Source of the DNA: Bacteroidales bacterium UBA3297
GTDB lineage: Bacteria; Bacteroidota; Bacteroidia; Bacteroidales; Paludibacteraceae
Length of the DNA stretch: 64,000 bases
Assembly (NCBI GenBank): GCA_002362105.1
Contig: DETD01000031.1
Coordinates: 292,826-356,825, forward strand
Direction: 5' to 3'
The translations under genes were made by a program, and so were the position numbers. A model generated the notes under the pieces. The model was not told the origin of the DNA, did not search any database, and saw nothing but the letters and a program-made list of their open reading frames with translations. Of this stretch, positions 52,489-60,125 are shown piece by piece; the stretch's first letter is position 1; every line of letters begins with the position of its first letter.

Positions 52489-53088
52489 TTATCGTCCTAG
52501 TTTGGAATCAGACGTCCACATATCAATAAGCAGTTGTCCATCCTCATACTCGCCAAAGACCAAATAGCAGTTAGATTTGGCGTTGTAAAAGGTACATTCA
52601 ATCCCCTTATCAACCTTATCGCCCGACTTCGACTTGTAACGGAAGCCGTTTTCTATTGCATCTTTTTGAAAATTCAAGAAACCTTCACGTGTAGCGAACT
52701 TCACCTGATAATGATACAGCCGCTTAGTATCGCCATCGTATACCAAGCGCACATACGAGAAAGGCTGGTTCTTCCGAATCTTCCATGCGTCACGTTTTTC
52801 ATCGTAACAGGCCGTATTAGAAAAAGCGACTTCATGAAAGTGGTATTTTCTCCATTCTTTTTGGTCTACATCACGGCCATAAGCCATCTTATAGCCACCC
52901 GCTCTCAAAACTTTCGATGCATAAAGAGCAGTTGCACGCATTCTTATACTATCAAGGGTTGCAAACGACATGTCTGCCTCACCTCCATTTACAATCTTCA
53001 GGACCGACGTATTGGTACTGTCGGTATTTTGCGCCATAGGTGCAACCGCCACCATCAGCAACAAAAGCATTTCTATTAACCTTTTCAT
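52489..53088 (-). CDS. Secreted/periplasmic protein of unknown function
   Basis: A 199-residue protein with a signal peptide (MKRLIEMLLLLMVAVAPMAQ). The mature part is soluble, with charged and aromatic residues (KKMAYGRDVDQKEWRKYHFHEV-like region near 68-86). I recognise no family. It follows the triple-fusion MMPL gene by 34 bases on the same strand and may be its periplasmic partner. It is not a LolA-type protein as far as I can see. Confidence 0.65.
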   Translation of the reverse strand: MKRLIEMLLLLMVAVAPMAQNTDSTNTSVLKIVNGGEADMSFATLDSIRMRATALYASKVLRAGGYKMAYGRDVDQKEWRKYHFHEVAFSNTACYDEKRDAWKIRKNQPFSYVRLVYDGDTKRLYHYQVKFATREGFLNFQKDAIENGFRYKSKSGDKVDKGIECTFYNAKSNCYLVFGEYEDGQLLIDMWTSDSKLGR

Positions 53089-53122
53089 AATAATGTATTT
53101 ATTGTCGAACTCATTTCGTTAG

Positions 53123-56100
53123 TCAAGCTACCCTAGAGCCACCTTTTTTTAAGACGTATATCTCGTTCGATGTGGTATCATCGTTCGCCATATGCTCAAC
53201 TATTCGGAAACCGTTTTGTTCGGCTATAGACGATATACGTTCAAACGAGGTGAAGAACAATTGCCCCTCCGTCTTATTGAAACGGAAAATCTTGGTAGAA
53301 AGGATCTCGGTCCATTTTGTCACTTTCTGTCCCTCTTCGTTCGAGGTGTTTCCATCTCTGATTATAATACTGCCATCTGGCAACAAACGTCCCATACAAC
53401 GCTCTATCAGTTGTTGCTGTTTTTCATACGGCATATAATGCAGCATATCGTTTAATATGAAGACATCGGAATTTGGCAAATCCACATCAAACGCATTGCA
53501 CGAAAGGAAATCAATTCTCTCATTCTTTGAAAAACAATGGTTGGCAACCGCTACTTTTTCATCATCGTAGTCAATACCTTTAACCACACGGTCTGGCGAC
53601 ATCAACATCAGCATGTAGTCTAGGAAGCCGTAGCCACATCCAATATCTGTTATCATCGCTTTCCGTGGCACCATTTCATTAAACAGTTTATAGTTGTTTT
53701 CCAAGCGGACTTTCACACGCATATACCACTCGGTTACTGGGCCTTTGTAAATATAGTTCTGGAACAGGTGGTTCACATAATACTTGTTGCCAGTATTCAC
53801 AAAACCAGCCATTCTCCGGTCATATTCCGTCTTAAACCATTTATGGATAGACTTTCTCCGTTCACGGTAAGTAGCTCCCCACGACGCATCATCCTTCCTT
53901 ATAACAGGCATTACCGTAAACACACAGTCGGTAGGGCACACAAAGAACATATCTCCCTTAGCCACACAGCATCCGTTGCCAAGCATAATGATTGGCAATA
54001 TGTCTAAATCTAGTTTTTCAGCCAGATAGAAGGCACCATCGTAAAAATGTCCTAGTTGCTGTTTTTCATCACACCGGTGTCCTTCAGGGAAGACAAGAAT
54101 GGAGTATCCGTCACGAACCCTCTGGCGCAAAGGTTCTACCATATTCTCGTAGCCTTCAGAAGTACTGCACGACTGGTAAAAATAGTTAATCGGTCCTATC
54201 AGGAAGTTGCTTTTCACCCCAGCCTTTACTATTGGCACTAATTTAGTAGTATAGGCCATCAGTTGTAACATATCGACAATAGACTGGTGGTTGGCAATAA
54301 CCATAACCGGACGTTCGAAATTGAAGCCAGACTCATTCCTGTATTCGCATTTGTTTATACGGCAAGCCAACACCAGGCGGCATCCCCACATAACCAGCAA
54401 ACGGAACCAATGGAATTTCTTTTTAAACGGCAGAATATAGAATATAGGGGTCAACAAAACCAGCAAAAGCGACAAGAATGCGAACAGAACCAGCGGGAAC
54501 ATGGTAAACACACGCGCAAGCGTCCAAGGGGCCTTACCCCTACTGGTTCTACTAGTCACGAAGAAACGCCACAACAACGGTTGGATGGTATAGGCAATCA
54601 AGACAACGGCTACCATACCTATCACCGAGGTCTGCGCTACGCTCAGCAACGACGGGTGTTTTGCAAAGAACAACGCGCCCATACCCACCACTGTGGTAAA
54701 CGCAGAAAAAGCAATAGCCGTCTTATGTTCGGTCAACATTGTTTTTCCCGTCCTATACTCCGAAAGCAGCCCATCGGTTATGAAGATACTGAAGTCGTCG
54801 CCCGTTCCAAAGATAAATGTCGAGATGATAACGCTGACAATATTGAACTGCAATCCCAATAATGCCATCACTCCCAATATAATGAACCAACTTAACGCCA
54901 TTGGCAGAAAAGACATCAAAGCCAGTTCAAAACGGCCATACGATACCAATAAAGCGATAAAGACAATAAGAGAAGACACCAACAGCACGAAATTAAAATC
55001 ATCGGTAGTAGCATCCACAAACTGAGACATGAAATGTGGCTTGTCGAGTATAACCACCTCGCTCCTGTTTTCGAATGCCGCATACGCGTCTGCCTTTTGA
55101 CCTTCTGTCAACGACACTTGTGCTATAGCCATCGACAAGTCCTCTTCCGAGGTCAGGAAATCACCAAGCACCTCCTCTTTTGAAAAATCAACAATATGGT
55201 AGTCTTCCGCCAACAACTGTCTAAAAGGAGCGAATGCTTCTGCTGTAAACCCGTAGTTTTTTCCTTTTGCTTCAAGTTCCTTACAGACCAGTGCAATCCT
55301 TTCTTTTGTCCAAAAAGAGCTCCACAACGATAAACGCCGTGCCTGGGTAGCCGAATCCAGCAATAAAGAACGGGCAGAAGAATATGTCCGTATATTCCCC
55401 GATAACTGCAAACTGTCGAGCGTATTGCTCATTTTTCGATAACCAGCTATCGCATCATCCGCATTTTCAGCAACAGCGATAAAATACACCGATTTTCCAT
55501 CTCGCTGGAAGGTTGAATCAAGCAACTGCTGTGCCCGGTCGAATTTTGCAGGCTGATACCCTAAGGCATTCATATCGGAAGAGAAGGTGACCCTGTCGCA
55601 AAGCACCATACCGGCAACAGAAGCCACTACAATAAACCCAACCAGTATTTTTTTCCGGCTGTAGTCAATAGATGTAAAACGTTCTACCCACCGCAGTAAA
55701 AGGGGGGTACCGTCAGAATGAAATTTCCCGTTTCCGTATGGTAACAGATGAGGTAGAAACACCAAACAGAATATAGTTGCGCCGACTATCGACAACGAGG
55801 CGAACCAGCCAAAATCTTGCAAAACATCAGACTTGGTAAACGTCAGGCTGAAGAACGCTCCAATTGTAGTAAAACTACCAATCGTCAGAGGCTGCCACAT
55901 TTCTGTTATCAGCTGCTCCATACTGTCGCAATTCTCGTAATGTGCTACCACATGTATTGAGTAACTGAGCAAAACGCCCAGAATGGCAGAACCGGCTCCC
56001 ACCGCTATTATAGAAAGATTTCCACGCAAGAAATACAAGACGGCTAACGCAAACATGGCTCCGAAAGCCACAGGCAGCATTATGTAGATGATAGAAAGTT

Positions 56101-56968
56101 TGTTTTTGAACGCAAAGAATATGACAACAGCAATAACCAATAAAGCAAAGCCCATAGTTGTCATCATATCGGTGCGTATCTGGCGGGCATTATAAACGGA
56201 GATAACGGGTCCACCATAAAAATCGACTGTACAAGAAGGATAGCTAACTGCATATCTTCCAATCATCGATTCCAGCGTATCGACCAACACACCATTCTCG
56301 ACCGTATTATTTGCAGGGAAACGCGGTGCGATAAACAGCAACAAACGGCCGTCGGCCGTAGCCAAATGTCCATCTATCACCTGATAACTACCGTCAACCC
56401 GCAGTTCTTCCAAACACGACAGCGAACGATTTCCCATACCTAGCGGGTCACGCAAAATAAAGTCCTTCATAAAGACTCCGGTAGGGAGCATCAACTGGTA
56501 GGCGTCATTTTCGAGTTGCGCCTGCATGGCAGCAGGTTTAAGCAACGTATCAATACGTTGGTAATCCGTCGTATCTAAATAGAGCGGCAGATGGCTGTAA
56601 ACAAATTCGGGGAAAGAGGTTGCCTGGTCAGAGCCAACATCAAAAGTTATTTTTTCTATATGGGATTGTCCCAAACGAGCTTCAAGTTCAGCAGCAAACT
56701 CATCGGCGACCTTCACCAAATGTTCTCTTCCCGAAGAATCCTCCGGAGAGAATATCACTGCTATTTTGTCCTTCACCTTCAGATGACTGAAGACAACCCC
56801 CACATTTTTAGTACTGGCTGTAGAAGGAACAAAACGCAAAATATCTTCTTCATAACTGATTTTGGAAGCTAGCACTCCAAATACGGCAAACAAGCCGACT
56901 ACAAAAGCAAGCAACAGCCACTTGCGGCTGAGAAAGAAACGATATAAAAATAAGAAAAAGGCCAGCAT
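53123..56968 (-). CDS. MMPL/RND exporter - PlsC acyltransferase - SAM methyltransferase triple fusion
   Basis: A 1,281-residue protein of three parts. Residues 1-805 are an MMPL/RND-like transporter, with a helix at about 13-34, periplasmic domains, and helix bundles at about 268-410 and 655-800 (GTGDDFSIF at 721-729). Residues about 815-1060 are a PlsC-type acyltransferase with NHQSIVD (893-899, the NHxxxxD motif) and FPEGHR (960-965). Residues about 1085-1281 are a class I methyltransferase with ITDIGCGYG (1106-1114). Similar domains occur as separate genes in aryl-polyene/flexirubin clusters. Here they are one protein without other cluster genes. A role in making and exporting a modified acyl lipid is inferred. 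Confidence 0.85.
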   Translation of the reverse strand: MLAFFLFLYRFFLSRKWLLLAFVVGLFAVFGVLASKISYEEDILRFVPSTASTKNVGVVFSHLKVKDKIAVIFSPEDSSGREHLVKVADEFAAELEARLGQSHIEKITFDVGSDQATSFPEFVYSHLPLYLDTTDYQRIDTLLKPAAMQAQLENDAYQLMLPTGVFMKDFILRDPLGMGNRSLSCLEELRVDGSYQVIDGHLATADGRLLLFIAPRFPANNTVENGVLVDTLESMIGRYAVSYPSCTVDFYGGPVISVYNARQIRTDMMTTMGFALLVIAVVIFFAFKNKLSIIYIMLPVAFGAMFALAVLYFLRGNLSIIAVGAGSAILGVLLSYSIHVVAHYENCDSMEQLITEMWQPLTIGSFTTIGAFFSLTFTKSDVLQDFGWFASLSIVGATIFCLVFLPHLLPYGNGKFHSDGTPLLLRWVERFTSIDYSRKKILVGFIVVASVAGMVLCDRVTFSSDMNALGYQPAKFDRAQQLLDSTFQRDGKSVYFIAVAENADDAIAGYRKMSNTLDSLQLSGNIRTYSSARSLLLDSATQARRLSLWSSFWTKERIALVCKELEAKGKNYGFTAEAFAPFRQLLAEDYHIVDFSKEEVLGDFLTSEEDLSMAIAQVSLTEGQKADAYAAFENRSEVVILDKPHFMSQFVDATTDDFNFVLLVSSLIVFIALLVSYGRFELALMSFLPMALSWFIILGVMALLGLQFNIVSVIISTFIFGTGDDFSIFITDGLLSEYRTGKTMLTEHKTAIAFSAFTTVVGMGALFFAKHPSLLSVAQTSVIGMVAVVLIAYTIQPLLWRFFVTSRTSRGKAPWTLARVFTMFPLVLFAFLSLLLVLLTPIFYILPFKKKFHWFRLLVMWGCRLVLACRINKCEYRNESGFNFERPVMVIANHQSIVDMLQLMAYTTKLVPIVKAGVKSNFLIGPINYFYQSCSTSEGYENMVEPLRQRVRDGYSILVFPEGHRCDEKQQLGHFYDGAFYLAEKLDLDILPIIMLGNGCCVAKGDMFFVCPTDCVFTVMPVIRKDDASWGATYRERRKSIHKWFKTEYDRRMAGFVNTGNKYYVNHLFQNYIYKGPVTEWYMRVKVRLENNYKLFNEMVPRKAMITDIGCGYGFLDYMLMLMSPDRVVKGIDYDDEKVAVANHCFSKNERIDFLSCNAFDVDLPNSDVFILNDMLHYMPYEKQQQLIERCMGRLLPDGSIIIRDGNTSNEEGQKVTKWTEILSTKIFRFNKTEGQLFFTSFERISSIAEQNGFRIVEHMANDDTTSNEIYVLKKGGSRVA

Positions 56969-56993
56969 TCGCTTTTACTTTTACATAGGTTAA

Positions 56994-57035
56994 CCCACCT
57001 TTATAGCCCTTCCTAAAAAAGACTATAAGAGTGGG
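56994..57035. other. Imperfect hairpin upstream of the triple-fusion gene
   Basis: CCCACCTTTATAG pairs with CTATAAGAGTGGG except for two central bases. On the minus strand it is not followed by a T tract, so it is more likely a leader structure than a terminator. It lies between the AsnC stop and the fusion-gene start. Confidence 0.35.
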
Positions 57036-57074
57036 GAATATGAATGGAGGCCGACTCTGGAGACAGCAGTCCTT

Positions 57075-57611
57075 CTAATAGCTGTTCGACAAAAGAGATG
57101 GGTCGATAGGCATATCGCCGCCGTCCTCGCCATCGTCTGAGACCTCTATGCCGTCAATTGGAATTTGACGTTGGAAGGCATCGCTTAACGAAACGATTGT
57201 TTCGGTACTCGAAATACCTTGGATAGGTTGTAACTTGTCGTGAATGATGCGGAGAAAATCTTGGTTACTCTTCGCATACACCTTGATGAACATCGCAAAG
57301 CGTCCAGTGGTATAATGACACTCTACGACCTCGGGAATCTTATACAACTCGTCGACTACCGACTTGAACAAATTCGCGTCTTTTAGGAAAATACCCATAA
57401 ACGCACATGTGTTATAACCGATTTTCGCAGCGTCGATAATAAACTCCGAGCCCTTGATAACGCCCTGTTGTTGCAGTTTCTGTATGCGTTGATGAATAGC
57501 CGCGCCAGATACATTGCACATACGCGCGACCTCCAAAAAAGGAATTCGAGCATTGGCCGAAATCAATTTTAGGATTTTTTCATCAAGTCTGTCTAATTCG
57601 TGGTGTTCCAT
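57075..57611 (-). CDS. Lrp/AsnC-family transcriptional regulator
   Basis: A 178-residue regulator. LDRLDEKILKLISANARIPFLEVARMCNVSGAAIHQRIQKLQQQGVI is the N-terminal helix-turn-helix. The RAM ligand-binding domain follows, with VECHYTTGRFAMFIKVYA. An acidic C-terminal extension (DGIEVSDDGEDGGDMPIDP) is extra. Such proteins sense amino acids and control their metabolism. No obvious target gene lies beside it. A TATCTTTG promoter element sits about 30 bases upstream. Confidence 0.94.
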   Translation of the reverse strand: MEHHELDRLDEKILKLISANARIPFLEVARMCNVSGAAIHQRIQKLQQQGVIKGSEFIIDAAKIGYNTCAFMGIFLKDANLFKSVVDELYKIPEVVECHYTTGRFAMFIKVYAKSNQDFLRIIHDKLQPIQGISSTETIVSLSDAFQRQIPIDGIEVSDDGEDGGDMPIDPSLLSNSY

Positions 57612-57636
57612 ATTCTTTTGGTCTTGTTCAACTCTA

Positions 57637-57644
57637 CAAAGATA
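57637..57644 (-). promoter_or_regulatory. Promoter -7 element of the AsnC-family gene
   Basis: Minus-strand TATCTTTG, an exact TAnnTTTG match, about 26 bases before the start codon. Confidence 0.5.
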
Positions 57645-57741
57645 ATCAATCTGTCGTATAAAACTAAAGACTGGAAAGAAAATGAAACCTATTTTTCGTT
57701 TTCACATTCAAAAAGAAAGCAAAAAAAAGAAGAATTCACCC

Positions 57742-58752
57742 TTACACTAAAATCCCTGTTTTTTTCACATAGACCGGAACTAGCTTAATTGCGACTTTGG
57801 GAAGAGTCCTTAACAACCAATCGGTACAGCGCGTTGAACGGCTTTTCCGCATATAGTCGTTAAACCTATAACCAGGTACTAGTTCCTCAGCCTCTTTTTG
57901 AATACGTCTCAACTCTGCTGTTGTCGGAGCATCGACATTCACTATATAGTTGAACGAAGAGACAAGATAACCTTTCTTTATGTACAAGAAATCTATTTCT
58001 TTCTTGAACTCTTCGTAGACACCTTGCGCCTTTGCATAAGCCAAAAGTTTTTTGAAGACGGTCAGCCGTTTCAAATACTTGGTCGGATTTTTAGTTGTCA
58101 CTACCGAATTTTCCCGAATCAGATAGTGGTAATAAACCTTGTCGACATGTGCCGCACTTTGAGCCGTAAACAAAGCACAAGCAACAAAGAAGCTGTCATC
58201 TGCACAACGTTCTTCTGGGTAACGAATGTTCTTTCCCTGAATCAGACTCCGTTTATAGATGAAAGTCCAGAAATAAGACACATAATTCGCTAGGAAGAAG
58301 GCACGGTCTTGGTGCGAGATTGGTCCTTCTGAAATATCCGGATTTTTCAGCAAATTGCTCGGACGACCATCAGAAAAGTCTTGTATACCCTGTCCATAAC
58401 AGATATCAGCGTCAAACTGTTTGGCACGATTATACAAATCCTCAAACATTGTGGGTTCTATCCAATCGTCGCTGTCAACAAAGGCAATATACTCACCTGT
58501 ACATTGCTCAATTGCAAAGTTGCGTGCCATACCCGCCCCCATATTCTGCGGAGTTTTTATAAAATGGAACTCTGCCGCGCGCGGATGTCCCTCCACACGT
58601 TGCTTTACAATCTCCATACTGTTGTCTGGACCATGGTCGTCAACAAAAAACACCTCCAAATCGTCGAGGGTCTGGTTTAGCAACGAGTCCGTACATTTTC
58701 CAATATACTGGGCCACATTGTAAACTGGCAATATAATAGAAACCTTAGGCAT
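57742..58752 (-). CDS. Family 2 glycosyltransferase
   Basis: A 336-residue GT-A enzyme. VSIILPVYNVAQYIGKC (4-20) is the nucleotide-binding start, VFFVDDHGPDNS the Asp box, and AFVDSDDW (90-97) the DxD metal motif. It should add a sugar to a surface polysaccharide or LPS. It is the last of three tightly packed minus-strand genes with uvrA and the CDP-glycerol-type transferase, 17 bases from the latter. Confidence 0.92.
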   Translation of the reverse strand: MPKVSIILPVYNVAQYIGKCTDSLLNQTLDDLEVFFVDDHGPDNSMEIVKQRVEGHPRAAEFHFIKTPQNMGAGMARNFAIEQCTGEYIAFVDSDDWIEPTMFEDLYNRAKQFDADICYGQGIQDFSDGRPSNLLKNPDISEGPISHQDRAFFLANYVSYFWTFIYKRSLIQGKNIRYPEERCADDSFFVACALFTAQSAAHVDKVYYHYLIRENSVVTTKNPTKYLKRLTVFKKLLAYAKAQGVYEEFKKEIDFLYIKKGYLVSSFNYIVNVDAPTTAELRRIQKEAEELVPGYRFNDYMRKSRSTRCTDWLLRTLPKVAIKLVPVYVKKTGILV

Positions 58753-58769
58753 GGTTATATAGTATTTCG

Positions 58770-60119
58770 TTAGTTACGTTTAAACTTATGGTTGAAGAAC
58801 TGCATAATACGCTCCGATGGAGTCATTCCATTCTGCAATCCCAAATAAGTGTCGAAAAATTGCTCACGTTCCACTCGTTTAGGATCATTACCTCCAATTA
58901 CGACATCGGTGAGAAAACGTTCAATTTCTTCCCGGTTGTGCCCATGGTAGTGCAGATTGAAACACTTCTTGCCGAACGGGCTGAAACGCTCCTCCATTTT
59001 CGCATCTTTCACCAGATACATTACCGGATGCTTTGTGTGCAGGTATTCAGAGGTAAACGAACCACAATCATGGATCATTGCATCGGACGTGATAAATGGA
59101 TCGATGTACGAACCTTCCTCCAGTTGTGTATTGTCTAAAGCATTCCAGCGTGTGTAATATGCGTTTGTTTTTTCTTCACCCCACAACCCCATCAGTTTGA
59201 ACTTCAACAGTTGATGCGGTTTGAACAAGAACTGGATTTGAGCAGAGTATTTTTCTGCCAAATCCAACATGAAGTCGTAATAATCTAGGAAACTCGAAAG
59301 GTTGAAGGTATCACCTATAGTGTGGTGTGGAGCCCAAATCACCTTTTTTTTCTGTTGCGACTGTGGTTTCCACACATTTTTAGGCGTATAGTTTCTGTCA
59401 AGGAAAACCTCCACACCCGGATACCCGACAACTTCCGTATTAACAGCCTTGTTTGTAGAATTGGCCGAAGCTATCTGCTGGTGCATACTGGTTTCTACAA
59501 AATGAACACCGACCAAGTTATGGAACGGCAAGTTGTAATTGAGGTTGAAGATATTGAGCACGCTATAACCATAAGGGATATAGCAAGTCACCTTGTCACA
59601 GAAATTGTAGAGATAGTACTGCTTTGGCATGTCTTTGTAAGGAGTCGAGAAGATAACGACATCTGGATCGTATTCTTTATTAACGTCCAACCAGACTTTC
59701 CTTTCCTTATCATAAGGCACACGGCATTCGAACCCCTTCGATTCAATAAACTCCTGTGTCCTTTTCACCGTTTTCCATCCCTCTTCCTCGTTAAAGTCCT
59801 TATACACGCTATAGGGATAAACCACCACATAGGGATGGTACTTCCCCGATTCACGCATAAGCCGGAAAAGGTAGTCACTCTTCCACATTCCCGGAATAGT
59901 CAGAAAGAAAGCCACCTCTATAGGTCCCTCTTTCTGGCTGGTCCGCTCAAAGGCTGCCTCCAACTTTTTTCGATAACTTTTTATATAGAGGCGCATCACA
60001 AAGGGGAACTTGCAACGCAGAAAATCCTTGTAGGCCCACTGTATACGGAAGGCATACGCGACAGACACCCCAAAATAACGGTCTTTAAATACTTTTAATT
60101 TGGAAAGCAATCCACCCAT
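58770..60119 (-). CDS. CDP-glycerol glycerophosphotransferase-like polymerase (Glyphos_transf family)
   Basis: A 449-residue protein with the GT-B layout of the family. WAPHHTIGD near residue 270, LFKPHQLLK near 307 (the HP/KPHP region) and SDAMIHDCGSFTSEYLHTKHPVMYLVK at about 350-376 are the matching active-site segments. In Gram-positive bacteria these enzymes polymerise teichoic acid. In Gram-negative organisms relatives add glycerol or ribitol phosphate to capsules and O-antigens. It lies six bases after uvrA and next to a GT2 gene, so a phosphate-containing surface glycan is likely (inference). Confidence 0.8.
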   Translation of the reverse strand: MGGLLSKLKVFKDRYFGVSVAYAFRIQWAYKDFLRCKFPFVMRLYIKSYRKKLEAAFERTSQKEGPIEVAFFLTIPGMWKSDYLFRLMRESGKYHPYVVVYPYSVYKDFNEEEGWKTVKRTQEFIESKGFECRVPYDKERKVWLDVNKEYDPDVVIFSTPYKDMPKQYYLYNFCDKVTCYIPYGYSVLNIFNLNYNLPFHNLVGVHFVETSMHQQIASANSTNKAVNTEVVGYPGVEVFLDRNYTPKNVWKPQSQQKKKVIWAPHHTIGDTFNLSSFLDYYDFMLDLAEKYSAQIQFLFKPHQLLKFKLMGLWGEEKTNAYYTRWNALDNTQLEEGSYIDPFITSDAMIHDCGSFTSEYLHTKHPVMYLVKDAKMEERFSPFGKKCFNLHYHGHNREEIERFLTDVVIGGNDPKRVEREQFFDTYLGLQNGMTPSERIMQFFNHKFKRN

Positions 60120-60125
60120 TTTTAA

